Shown here one piece after another: positions 8,552 through 17,216 of a DNA stretch of 64,000 bases. This stretch comes from JAAYCI01 sp964369525 (GTDB lineage: Bacteria > Bacillota > Clostridia > Oscillospirales > Ruminococcaceae): positions 17,764-81,763 of the forward strand of contig CAYJEW010000001.1 in assembly GCA_964369525.1 (NCBI GenBank), in the 5' to 3' direction. The translations under genes and the position numbers were made by a program. The notes beneath the pieces are model-generated. The model ran no database searches. It had not been told where the DNA came from and was given only the letters and a program-made list of their open reading frames with translations. Within the stretch, counting starts at the first letter, position 1; every line of letters begins with the position of its first letter.

Positions 8552-9730
8552 CTACAGCTCGCCTATCACCTTTGCCAGTATGTCTAGTGCGCTGTTTATT
8601 TCCTCTTCGCTAACAACAAGCGGTGGCAATAGGCGCAGGCTGTCTTTTGCCAAAAGGCACAAAAGCCCTTTTTGCATAGCGCCGCTCAGCACCTCGGCTG
8701 CGCTTATACCTTCTTTAAAGCTTATGCCCAGCATAAGGCCGCCGCCGCGTACCTCGGCCACCTGCGGCATATCCAAAAGCTTTTGGCGCAAAAGCTCGCC
8801 CTTTTTTGCAACGCTTTGCAAAAACTCGGGGGTCATGCGCTTCATAACAACCAGCGCCCCGGCGCAGCACACGGGGTTTGCGCCGTAGGTTGTGGCGTGG
8901 TCGCCTTTTTGTAGGGCGCCCTCGCAGCGCTGGTTAAATAAAATTGCCCCAATAGGCAGCCCGCTGCCAAGGCCTTTTGCCAGCGTTACAATGTCGGGCT
9001 GTATGCCCGCCTGCTCACTTGCCAAAAAACTGCCTGTGCGCCCAACGCCTGTTTGCACCTCGTCACATATAAGCAGAATATCGCGCTGGCGGCATAGCTT
9101 TTGTACCTGCGCCAGATACTCTTTGTCCAGCGGCAAAACGCCGCCCTCGCCCTGTATAACCTCAAGCATTATGGCGCAAACGGTTTGGTCGGCCGCTTTT
9201 TCAAGCTCAGATATATTGCCCGCATCCACATGCTTAAAGCCTTGCAAAAACGGGTGGAAATGATTGTGGAACTGCTCTTGCCCCGTGGCCGAAAGGGTAG
9301 CCATGGTGCGCCCGTGGAAGGAGTTCACAAGGCTGATAACGGTGTGGCGCCCCTCGCCATGATGCATAAGGCTGTATTTACGGGCGGCTTTAATGGCCCC
9401 CTCGTTTGCCTCGGCACCGCTGTTTGCAAAAAACACTTTGTTCATGCCGGTGCGCAGGCAAAGCTCTTTTGCCAAAAGCGCGCCGGGCTGTGTGAAGTAT
9501 AGGTTAGAGGTGTGTTGCAGGCAGGCCGCCTGCTGCGCCACAGCCTGCGCCCACTCGGCATCGGCCCAGCCAAGGCTGTTTACGCCTATGCCGCTGCTAA
9601 AGTCTAGGTAGCGGCGGCCCTCGGCATCTTCGCCCCAGCAGCCGCTGCCTTTAACAAGGCACACATCAAACCGCCCGTATGTGGGTAAAACATATTGCTC
9701 GTCCATCATTTTTAGCTCTTGGTTGGTCAT
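8552..9730 (-). CDS. argD: Acetylornithine aminotransferase
   Basis: A PLP-dependent class III aminotransferase that interconverts N-acetylglutamate semialdehyde and N-acetylornithine. The 392-residue length is normal. LLICDEVQTGVGRTG holds the cofactor-binding Asp, and VTLAKGLGSGLPIGA holds the PLP-binding lysine. ANSGAEANEGAIK is the phosphate-binding region. I chose ATG 9730, which follows aaggggg; the frame is open to 9856 but that part overlaps argB. It starts 11 bp after the argB stop. Confidence 0.93.
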   Translation of the reverse strand: MTNQELKMMDEQYVLPTYGRFDVCLVKGSGCWGEDAEGRRYLDFSSGIGVNSLGWADAEWAQAVAQQAACLQHTSNLYFTQPGALLAKELCLRTGMNKVFFANSGAEANEGAIKAARKYSLMHHGEGRHTVISLVNSFHGRTMATLSATGQEQFHNHFHPFLQGFKHVDAGNISELEKAADQTVCAIMLEVIQGEGGVLPLDKEYLAQVQKLCRQRDILLICDEVQTGVGRTGSFLASEQAGIQPDIVTLAKGLGSGLPIGAILFNQRCEGALQKGDHATTYGANPVCCAGALVVMKRMTPEFLQSVAKKGELLRQKLLDMPQVAEVRGGGLMLGISFKEGISAAEVLSGAMQKGLLCLLAKDSLRLLPPLVVSEEEINSALDILAKVIGEL

Positions 9731-9741
9731 GGTGTGCCCCC

Positions 9742-10599
9742 TTAGTTTTTGTAAAACAGCGTGCCGCTGCCTTTGTTTGAAAACAGCTCGTACAGTATAG
9801 AATGCGGCACCCGCCCGTCTATAATAACCGCCTGAGGCACGCCCTGCTGCACGCACTCAACGCAGCCCTGAATTTTAGGTATCATGCCGCCCTCAATAAC
9901 CCCGCTTTCAATAAGCTTGCCCACCTCTGCAATATCCACCTCGGTTATAAGCGAAGCTTCGTTGTTTTTATCCTGCAAAAGGCCTGCAACATCGGTCATG
10001 CTAATAAAGTTGTCGGCTTTAAGCGCAGTGGCAATTTTGCAAGCTGCGGTGTCGGCGTTTATGTTGTAGGGCGTGCCGTTTTGGTCGGCACCAATGGTGG
10101 CAATAACGGGTATAAAGCCTGCGCTAAGTGCAAACTGTAGTAGCTGGGTGTTCACGCTGGCTATCTCGCCCACAAAGCCAAGTTCGTGTTCGCTTTGCAG
10201 CTTTTGGCACAAAAGCATGCCGCCGTCCATACCGCAAAGCCCAATGCCCACACCGCCCAGCAGCGCAACAAGGTCTTTGTTAACCTTGCCTGCCAGCATC
10301 TGCTGCACCACCGCCATGGTTTCGGCGTCGGTAACACGCAGGCCGTTTACAAAGCGGCTTTCCTTGCCTATAAGCGCTAGCTGCTGCGATATCTCCGGCC
10401 CGCCGCCGTGCACCAAAACAACCCGCACCCCCATGGTGAGCAGTAGTTTCAAATCGCTCATTACAGCGGCTTTAAGCTCGGGATTGGTCATGGCGCTGCC
10501 GCCGTATTTAACCACAATAGTTTTGCCTTTGTACTTGCTTATGTACGGCATAGCCTCGGCCATTACGTCGGCCATTGCATTAATTCTGGGATGTTCCAT
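9742..10599 (-). CDS. argB: Acetylglutamate kinase
   Basis: Phosphorylates N-acetylglutamate in the second step of the cyclic arginine pathway. The 285-residue product has VVKYGGSAM at the N-terminus (catalytic lysine and glycine loop), VLVHGGGPEIS for acetylglutamate binding, and NINADTAACKIA near the nucleotide site. ATG 10599 follows aggag. The N-terminal extension seen in some arginine-inhibited enzymes is short here. It lies between argJ (120-bp spacer without recognisable signal) and argD. Confidence 0.95.
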   Translation of the reverse strand: MEHPRINAMADVMAEAMPYISKYKGKTIVVKYGGSAMTNPELKAAVMSDLKLLLTMGVRVVLVHGGGPEISQQLALIGKESRFVNGLRVTDAETMAVVQQMLAGKVNKDLVALLGGVGIGLCGMDGGMLLCQKLQSEHELGFVGEIASVNTQLLQFALSAGFIPVIATIGADQNGTPYNINADTAACKIATALKADNFISMTDVAGLLQDKNNEASLITEVDIAEVGKLIESGVIEGGMIPKIQGCVECVQQGVPQAVIIDGRVPHSILYELFSNKGSGTLFYKN

Positions 10600-10719
10600 G
10601 CTTTGCTCCTTTGTGCATGAATTTGTGGGCACGCTATCGAAATTTAAAATATATATTCTGTGCTTTTAAAAACGTGGGGGAGGCCCTTGCTAGCGGGAAT
10701 AAGGCACATATTGCTTTGG

Positions 10720-11943
10720 CTATGTGCGGTAGTCGCCGTTTATCTTCACATAGTCGTAGGTAAGGTCGCACCCCCATGCAGTGCCGCTGCCTCTTCCATC
10801 GCCCATGTTTATGTTAATGTCAATCTCGCTTTCGGCAAGCACCAGCGCCGCCTGCTGCTCGCTGTAGTTGTGGTGGGCCGAGTTTTGGCACACCAAAACA
10901 CTGCCCGCAGCGCTTTTTAGCTCTACCGATATGTTATCCACCTCAAAATCGCCCGGCGCATACCCAATAGCGCAAAGCACCCGCCCCCAGTTAGCGTCGG
11001 CGCCAAACATGGCAGACTTAAAAAGACTGCTGGAGATAACGGTTTTTGCAATGCCTCGTGCCAGCGCGGCGCTCGGCGCGCCGCTTACATGGCAGCACAG
11101 CAGCTTGGTGGCGCCTTCGCCGTCGGCGGCCAGCGCGCGGCTCATCTGCAAAAGTACAGCCGCCAGCGCCGCACAAAATGTGTCGAAGTCTTTGCCTTCT
11201 TGCGTAATGGCAGGGTTCTGCGCAAGGCCGCTTGCCAGAATAACGGCCATGTCGTTTGTGCTGGTGTCGCCGTCTACGCTAATTTGGTTTAGGCTGGTAA
11301 TAACCTCGCCGCCCAGTGCCTTCTGCAGCATTTCGGGCGATATAGCCACGTCGGTGGTTAAAAACGCTAGCATGGTGGCCATGTTTGGGTGTATCATGCC
11401 ACTGCCTTTGCACATGCCGCCAATGCGGCACACAGCGCCGCTTAGCACAAACTCAACGCCAAACTGTTTTGGGCGGGTGTCGGTGGTGAGAATAGCTTGC
11501 GATGCATCGTTGTTGCCGTTTTTGCTAAGCGCTGCGGCAAGCTGCGGCACGCCTTTTTCAAACGGCTCTGCCGCCATGGCCTGGCCTATAACACCGGTGG
11601 AGGCAATAACAATGTCTTCAGGTGCAAGCCCAAGGCTTTGTGCCGTAAGGCCGCAACACATCTTTGCAAACTCTTCGCCGCCGGGGCTGCAGGTGTTTGC
11701 ATTACCGCTGTTGCAAAGAATGGCCCTTGCTTTGCCGTTTTGCAGGTGCTGTTTAGTAACGGTAAGCGGGGCGCCCTGCACCTTGTTTTGGGTGTAAACC
11801 GCAGCTGCGCTGCACTCGGCCTCGCAGTATATCAGCGCAAGGTCGGGCTTTGTTTTGCCGGGGCGTATGCCGCTGTGTATGCCTGCTGCTGTAAAACCCA
11901 AAGGCGCACAAACGTCGCCGCTAATTTCTTTAAAAGTTGCCAT
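10720..11943 (-). CDS. argJ: Bifunctional glutamate N-acetyltransferase/ornithine acetyltransferase
   Basis: Transfers acetyl groups from N-acetylornithine to glutamate, recycling the acetyl group. The precursor is about 407 residues. KGSGMIHPNMATML contains the conserved Ala-Thr pair where ArgJ precursors self-cleave and expose the nucleophilic threonine. DGDTSTNDM in the C-terminal half is also conserved. ATG 11943 follows gcggagg. It starts 22 bp after argC. With argJ present and no argA or argE visible, the pathway here is the cyclic type. Confidence 0.95.
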   Translation of the reverse strand: MATFKEISGDVCAPLGFTAAGIHSGIRPGKTKPDLALIYCEAECSAAAVYTQNKVQGAPLTVTKQHLQNGKARAILCNSGNANTCSPGGEEFAKMCCGLTAQSLGLAPEDIVIASTGVIGQAMAAEPFEKGVPQLAAALSKNGNNDASQAILTTDTRPKQFGVEFVLSGAVCRIGGMCKGSGMIHPNMATMLAFLTTDVAISPEMLQKALGGEVITSLNQISVDGDTSTNDMAVILASGLAQNPAITQEGKDFDTFCAALAAVLLQMSRALAADGEGATKLLCCHVSGAPSAALARGIAKTVISSSLFKSAMFGADANWGRVLCAIGYAPGDFEVDNISVELKSAAGSVLVCQNSAHHNYSEQQAALVLAESEIDININMGDGRGSGTAWGCDLTYDYVKINGDYRT

Positions 11944-11965
11944 GTAAAATGCCTCCGCTAAAATG

Positions 11966-12907
11966 TTATATGTGTAGGCCTTGCGTGGGCTCAAAGCCCA
12001 ACATAATATTTATGCATTGTGTGGCGGCGCCTGCAGCGCCTTTGCCAAGGTTGTCAAAGCGGGCACACAGCAATAGCTGCTGCTCGCTACCCAGCACAAA
12101 TATCTCAAGGTTGTCGCGCCCTGCAAGCGCGTTTGCAGCCAGCATGCCGTCGGCCGGCACATCCTCTAAAGGTACAACATCTATCAATGGCTGGCCGCCA
12201 TAGTAGGCTTTATAAAGCTGGTGCACCGCCTGCTTGCTTTGAAATGCCGCCGCAAATGTATCTTTATGCAGTGCCACACTTACCAGCATGCCGCTGTAGT
12301 AGTTGGCAACAATAGGCGTGAACAAAGGCGGCTGCGAAAGCCCTGCCACATGCCGCATCTCAGGCAGGTGCTTATGTTGCATACCCAGCGCATACTGCCG
12401 TGGCGCTGTAAGGTGCTGTGGCTGGGGGGGCTGCTCGTAGGCTGCAATCATCTGCTTGCCACCGCCGGAGTACCCGCTGATGGAATGGCAGTGTAGCAGG
12501 CTGCTTTTATGTAGCGCACCAAGCTCTACCAGTGGCCGCACCAGCGCTAAAAACCCTGTGGCGTGGCAGCCGGGTACGGCTACACGCGAGGCGCCTTGTA
12601 TGGCCTGCGCTGCGCCGCTAAACTCTGCAAAACCGTAGCACCAGCCCTCTGCTGTGCGGTGAGCAGTAGAGGCGTCGCATATGCGGCTGTTGCCCACTGC
12701 CGCCGCTGCAATCTCCTTGGCCGCAGCGTCTGGCAGGCACAGCACCGTAAGCTCTGCCTGCTGCATGGCCTCTAGGCGGTGGGGCAGGCTTTTGCGCTTG
12801 TCTTGTGGCAGGCGCAGTAGCGTAATGTCTGCTCGGTTTTCCAGCCGCTCGTAAATTTGTAGGCCGGTTGTGCCTTCTGCGCCGTCAATAAATATGCTGT
12901 GTGCCAT
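11966..12907 (-). CDS. argC: N-acetyl-gamma-glutamyl-phosphate reductase
   Basis: NADPH-dependent reduction of acetylglutamyl phosphate to the semialdehyde. The 313-residue length and sequence fit the shorter type 2 ArgC. GAEGTTG is the nucleotide-binding turn, VPGCHATGF carries the catalytic cysteine, and HCHSISGYSGGGK follows. ATG 12907 is preceded by aaggaggcgg; upstream in-frame codons lie within the promoter. It is the first gene of the arg operon. Confidence 0.94.
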   Translation of the reverse strand: MAHSIFIDGAEGTTGLQIYERLENRADITLLRLPQDKRKSLPHRLEAMQQAELTVLCLPDAAAKEIAAAAVGNSRICDASTAHRTAEGWCYGFAEFSGAAQAIQGASRVAVPGCHATGFLALVRPLVELGALHKSSLLHCHSISGYSGGGKQMIAAYEQPPQPQHLTAPRQYALGMQHKHLPEMRHVAGLSQPPLFTPIVANYYSGMLVSVALHKDTFAAAFQSKQAVHQLYKAYYGGQPLIDVVPLEDVPADGMLAANALAGRDNLEIFVLGSEQQLLLCARFDNLGKGAAGAATQCINIMLGFEPTQGLHI

Positions 12908-12933
12908 GCGCCGCCTCCTTTTAAAATGTAGTT

Positions 12934-12994
12934 TGCTAATATTCAGTATATACACAAAAATGTATAAAATCAAGTAAAAAATGAATAAATATTA
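12934..12994 (-). promoter_or_regulatory. arg operon promoter with possible ArgR boxes
   Basis: Minus strand TTGATT (12968-12973) and TATACT (12945-12950), 17 bp spacer. A stretch resembling half an ARG box (taatattcag, 12936-12945) abuts the -10 box, and atgaataaatatta (12981-12994) lies just upstream of the -35. Firmicute ArgR/AhrC boxes resemble TGAATAAAAATTCA, so repression by arginine is plausible. A second TTGACA (13010-13015 on the reverse strand) may mark an upstream promoter. Confidence 0.45.
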
Positions 12995-13130
12995 AAAATA
13001 TGCAAAAAATGTCAATAAAACAAAATTCAGGGTATCGCCAAAGATACTTATATGATACAATAATAGACGTGTGCAATAGTAAGCTTTGTGGAATTTCCAC
13101 AAAACATGTATATTTGAGGGGTATGCGCAT

Positions 13131-13733
13131 ATGAAAACATATAAGGTTATGGCGCTTTTCACGCTGGCGCTATTTGCGTTTGCTTTGCTTGGGGGATGTA
13201 GCTTTGAGGCAGATGCCAACTACAACGCACTTTTGCAGCAAAACGAGCAGTATGCCAATGAAGTTGCACGCTTGGAAGCTGAGATAGTAGAGCTTAAAGA
13301 TGAGCTTATGCAGCAGCCGCAGCAGGGCGAGGCCGCAGGCCAAGAGGCTGCGCAGCAAAGCGCAGAGCAGGTGGATGTATATGTAGGCGGCAACTTTACG
13401 GCGAGTATTTGGGCGTTTGTGCCGGATTTTTACGATATTCCGGAGAACCATGTGGCGATGGTGGTGTCTGAGTTCCAAAGCCGACTGTTTGTGGTATACA
13501 TAGAGCAGTCGGTGGCAGCACAGCTGGAGGTAGGCGAGCCTTATCTGTTTGAGGTGCAAAGCAGGTACTACACCAGCGTGCCGCAGGCCGAGTATGACGC
13601 AGAGTATGCGGGCAGGCAGGTTTCGGCCACCGAGCTTAGCGGAACAGAGTATCTGTTTATCTCGGCTGCCTCAGAGCCAAGGGAAGACCAGCTTGGCCTG
13701 GCTTCGCCAAATCTAAGCTACTCTACTGAGTAG
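13131..13733 (+). CDS. Lipoprotein with coiled coil, unknown function
   Basis: I do not recognise the family. The 200-residue product starts with a lipoprotein signal ending in LLGGC (Cys23). Residues of about 35-65 are rich in Glu, Leu and Gln in a heptad-like pattern (coiled coil), followed by a Gln/Ala linker. The C-terminal 115 residues form a Tyr/Val-rich globular region starting near VDVYVGGNF. ATG 13131 follows ttgaggggt. The C-terminal Ser/Tyr tail is probably unstructured. Likely an envelope-anchored protein; it precedes another lipoprotein with a FecR domain. Confidence 0.75.
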   Translation: MKTYKVMALFTLALFAFALLGGCSFEADANYNALLQQNEQYANEVARLEAEIVELKDELMQQPQQGEAAGQEAAQQSAEQVDVYVGGNFTASIWAFVPDFYDIPENHVAMVVSEFQSRLFVVYIEQSVAAQLEVGEPYLFEVQSRYYTSVPQAEYDAEYAGRQVSATELSGTEYLFISAASEPREDQLGLASPNLSYSTE

Positions 13734-13771
13734 TTTAGGCGCAGGCTGTACTGCAAAAATAAAACAAACTA

Positions 13772-13801
13772 TCGACAAATATACCATCTACTTGTTATAA
13801 T
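13772..13801 (+). promoter_or_regulatory. Promoter upstream of the FecR-domain lipoprotein gene
   Basis: TCGACA (13772-13777), 18 bp, TATAAT (13796-13801), with TG one base before the -10 (extended -10). The leader of about 95 nt to the GTG start contains a GGCCA/TGGCC hairpin. Confidence 0.6.
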
Positions 13802-13902
13802 GTATTTCGGTGGGCCATGCTGGCCTGCAAAAAAAAGGCGGCAGCGCGTATGCTGGCCTTGTATATTTATTAACAGTATCAATATTTTTATGGGGGACTC
13901 AG

Positions 13903-16155
13903 GTGGAACAGAAATCTTTTTTGAACGCACGGCGTAAAATAGGCGGCATGGCTTTACTTTTAGCGGCGCTTGTTTTATTTTCGGCTTGTGGGCAGGTGGC
14001 CGCAAGCTCTAACCCAGCTTCGGGTGCAGTGCAAAACGAAGCCGAGCAAGCCGACCAAACAATGCAAAACCTTTCGGCAGGAACAGTGCGCATAGCGGCC
14101 ATGGAGGGCGATGTAACCATCACCACCATCACAGGCGAGAGCATAACACCGTCGGAAGACATGATGCTGCGCAACGGCCACACGTTGTCTACAGGCGCAG
14201 GCAGCTATGCATATGTTAGCCTAGACGACCAAAGAGCAATAAAGCTAGACGGCCTAACCGAGCTTGCCGTGCAGCAAAGGGGCGGCCATTTAGAGGTACT
14301 GCTTTTGTCGGGCCAGCTGCATTACGAGGTGGCAGAGCCCTTGGCTGAAGAAGAGCACATGAACATTCGCACATCAAATATAGTTACAAGTATCCGCGGT
14401 ACCTCAGGCGTGGTAAGCGCTTTGTGGAACGATAAAATAGAGCAGCAGGCCACAGCGCTTACCAGCGGCATGGTAGACACCAGCGTGCGGCAGGTAGACG
14501 GCGAGGTTGTTAGCGACGCGCTAGACAGCGGCTTTGTAAAGTACTATAGGCCGTATGCAGGGCAGGGCGAGCAGCCGCTGCAGGTGCTGCCTATTGTACG
14601 CGATAACATTATAGATTTGCCTGCGTTTGCCATAGAGCAGATGCTTCAAAATCCACAAGAAATAGAAGCTTTTGCCCAGCATACAGGCATGGAGCAGCAA
14701 GAGCTGGTAGGTATGCTGGAGGCTACGGTTGCGCAAAACGCCGCGGCCGAAGAGGCGCAGCAGCTACAGCGTCAAGAGCAAGAGGTACAAGATGCGCAGG
14801 AGCGCTACCCACAAGCGCAAGAGAGCGACAATAGCGTGCGCAACCAAATGTTTGAAAGCGCACCTGCGCCGGCGGCAGTGCCTGCACCTGCGCCTGCACC
14901 CACGCCGGCGCCCGAACAACCCAGCACCCCGCAAACGCCGGCCACCCCAGCGCCTGCTACCACAACCACCCTCACGGGTAACCTAACGCTCACGCAGGTA
15001 CAGGATGCCCTCAATGTGGGCGCGCCTATAGATACAGTGCTTCTAACAAACGCCACCGTTAGCGGTAGCGGCGCGCTGGATATCCCCGCAGGCATGAGCC
15101 TTAAAACTAACAATACCGTAACGCTAAGCGGCGCTGTAACCCTGCAGGGTGTAGGCACATTTAACGTAGAAAACGGTACGCTTAATACAGGCGCAAACAA
15201 GTTTAGCGTACATATGCAGCCCGCAAGCGTGTCGGGCGGCGCTACGCTGGTGGCAGGCGAGTTTGAAATAAACACAAACTTTGTAAACTCCGGCAATATT
15301 ACCGCAGGCAGTGTAAATGTGTTGCCCAGCGCTAGCCTTCAAAACTCAGGCGCTATTTCGGCCACTGCGGCGCCCGGTGTTGTAGCAATAGCGGCAGGTG
15401 GTATGCTTGCAAACACAGGTACAATAACCATAAACCCAAGCAATATAAACGCTTCGGCGCTGTCCATTGCGGGCGAGTTTTCCACTGCGTCGCCCATAGC
15501 ATCTTCAGGGCCGATAAAAGTATCCATAACAGATGCTGCAGCCATGTTGTCGGCCGCTACGGTATCACAGATTTTGGCATCGACAGACTGCGTTTTGGTA
15601 GACTTTACAAATGCATACCCGCTTAGCGGCCAAACCAGCACGGTAAGCCTTAGTGGCCAGCGTGCATACGCCGCCAGCCTGCAAAACATTATTGACTACA
15701 CAGGCGCAAACACCATAAGCCCCGTAATTACCCTTACTTCAAGCATCACTCAAAACAGCGCTCTAAGCGTGAGCGGCAGCGTTACAATAGAGGGTAGCAA
15801 CAACGGCATACAGCTGGGCACAAATACCATAACCGTTCAAAGTGGCGGGCATCTTAACTTAAACGATGTAGACATTGATGGTAGTGCCACTGTTATAAAT
15901 ATAGCCGACGGCGGCGCCCTTACCGTAACAGGCAATAGCATGATAGAAAAAAGCGGTAGCACAGCAGGTACATTCACTATTATGATGAACCCTGCGTCTG
16001 CCACGCTAACCTACACCCGCACCGCAAACACTATTATAAAAGCTGTGGGCGCTGCAAATATCATGGGTGATACGTCGGGCACATCAAACGCCACAGCCAC
16101 TACAAACGCAGCCGATTATGGTGGCGGCGGCTACTGGGTGCTAACCACCTGGTAA
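13903..16155 (+). CDS. FecR-domain lipoprotein with repetitive beta-rich C-terminus
   Basis: I chose GTG 13903 (after gggggac) because it gives a clean lipoprotein signal ending in FSAC (Cys29) and a 750-residue protein. Residues of about 55-180 form a FecR domain with GTVRIAAMEGDV, SLDDQRAIKLDG and RTSNIVTSIRGTSG. A Gln/Glu-rich stretch and a Pro-Ala linker follow (about 320-365). The remaining 380 residues are Ser/Thr/Asn/Gly-rich, with repeated short strands such as TLSGAVTLQG, as in beta-solenoid adhesins. In known systems FecR domains act at the envelope; here no sigma factor or TonB receptor is nearby. A related FecR protein begins at 63110. Confidence 0.8.
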   Translation: MEQKSFLNARRKIGGMALLLAALVLFSACGQVAASSNPASGAVQNEAEQADQTMQNLSAGTVRIAAMEGDVTITTITGESITPSEDMMLRNGHTLSTGAGSYAYVSLDDQRAIKLDGLTELAVQQRGGHLEVLLLSGQLHYEVAEPLAEEEHMNIRTSNIVTSIRGTSGVVSALWNDKIEQQATALTSGMVDTSVRQVDGEVVSDALDSGFVKYYRPYAGQGEQPLQVLPIVRDNIIDLPAFAIEQMLQNPQEIEAFAQHTGMEQQELVGMLEATVAQNAAAEEAQQLQRQEQEVQDAQERYPQAQESDNSVRNQMFESAPAPAAVPAPAPAPTPAPEQPSTPQTPATPAPATTTTLTGNLTLTQVQDALNVGAPIDTVLLTNATVSGSGALDIPAGMSLKTNNTVTLSGAVTLQGVGTFNVENGTLNTGANKFSVHMQPASVSGGATLVAGEFEINTNFVNSGNITAGSVNVLPSASLQNSGAISATAAPGVVAIAAGGMLANTGTITINPSNINASALSIAGEFSTASPIASSGPIKVSITDAAAMLSAATVSQILASTDCVLVDFTNAYPLSGQTSTVSLSGQRAYAASLQNIIDYTGANTISPVITLTSSITQNSALSVSGSVTIEGSNNGIQLGTNTITVQSGGHLNLNDVDIDGSATVINIADGGALTVTGNSMIEKSGSTAGTFTIMMNPASATLTYTRTANTIIKAVGAANIMGDTSGTSNATATTNAADYGGGGYWVLTTW

Positions 16156-16225
16156 ACGAGTACAATACAATATAAACGCTTTTTAAGCGTGCTGGACATA
16201 GCGCTGTTAAAGAGAGGATTGTGTA

Positions 16226-17209
16226 ATGCAAAAAAAATGGATAGCAATGCTGCTGGTAGTTGCAGTGTTGTGCATAGGTGTAGTGGCGTATGCAGCAGAC
16301 GAAGATGTTGTTATTGCGCCCACTGCCATATATGAGCTGGAAGATGGAAGCTTTTTGTTCACAGACGTATACGGCAAAGGTATATGGCATTATGAAGATG
16401 GCGAGTACACACGCCTTGCCGGTAACGCAGATGTATACGACGCTAAAGGCAGGCCAATGGGTGGCAACCAAGACGGTACAGCACTACAGGCCACGTTTTC
16501 CTACCCGTGGGATATAACCAGCTTTTTAAGCGGCTATGCCGTTAGCGATACTCACAACCACCTGGTACGGTTTTTTGACTGGGAAAACCAAAACGTGGCC
16601 ACGGTTGGCGGCCTTCATGAAGGCTACCAAAACGGTGTGGGTGCACAGGTAAGCTTTAGCCGCCCAACAGGCATGGTAACGCTGGAAGACGGCAGCCTGC
16701 TTGTGGCCGACACAGGCAATAACGTTATTCGCCAAATTGCAACAGACGGCGAGGTTACGCTGTATGCAGGCACGCCGGGCGCTGCCGGCACGCGCGAGGG
16801 CGATGTACTATCGGCGCAGTTTAACCAGCCCACAGGCCTTTACTACGCAGACGGCGTGCTTTATGTGGCCGACAGCGGTAACCACCGCATCTGCAAGATA
16901 GAAGACGGCATTGTAAGTACCGTTGCCGGCATAGCAGGTACCGACGGCTATAAAGACGCCCCGGCCACAACAGCAATGTTTAGCTGGCCCACAAATATGG
17001 TGGTATACCAAGATGCCATATATGTGGCCGATAGCGGCAATGGCTCTATCAGGCTTATTGAAAACGGCGAAGTATCTACATTTTTAGATGTAGGGCAGGC
17101 GCAAGACGGCTTTGCACCTATAGACCCAAGGGCGCTGTGCATAATAGATGGCGAGCTGTGGATAGGCGATGTGTTCGCTTACGATTTGTTCGCTGTGCCG
17201 CTGGGGTAG
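16226..17209 (+). CDS. Secreted NHL-repeat beta-propeller protein
   Basis: A 327-residue protein with an N-terminal signal peptide ending near AYAAD. It then has repeated NHL-type blades, for example SLLVADTGNNVIRQI, GVLYVADSGNHRICKI and AIYVADSGNGSIRLI, each preceded by PTG/PTN. Blades recur about every 55 residues, consistent with a six-bladed propeller. NHL propellers bind proteins or ligands and a few have lyase activity; nothing here identifies the partner. RBS agaggat precedes ATG 16226. It lies 70 bp after the FecR gene and just before the esterase gene, probably one transcript. Confidence 0.87.
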   Translation: MQKKWIAMLLVVAVLCIGVVAYAADEDVVIAPTAIYELEDGSFLFTDVYGKGIWHYEDGEYTRLAGNADVYDAKGRPMGGNQDGTALQATFSYPWDITSFLSGYAVSDTHNHLVRFFDWENQNVATVGGLHEGYQNGVGAQVSFSRPTGMVTLEDGSLLVADTGNNVIRQIATDGEVTLYAGTPGAAGTREGDVLSAQFNQPTGLYYADGVLYVADSGNHRICKIEDGIVSTVAGIAGTDGYKDAPATTAMFSWPTNMVVYQDAIYVADSGNGSIRLIENGEVSTFLDVGQAQDGFAPIDPRALCIIDGELWIGDVFAYDLFAVPLG

Positions 17210-17216
17210 CCGCAGG

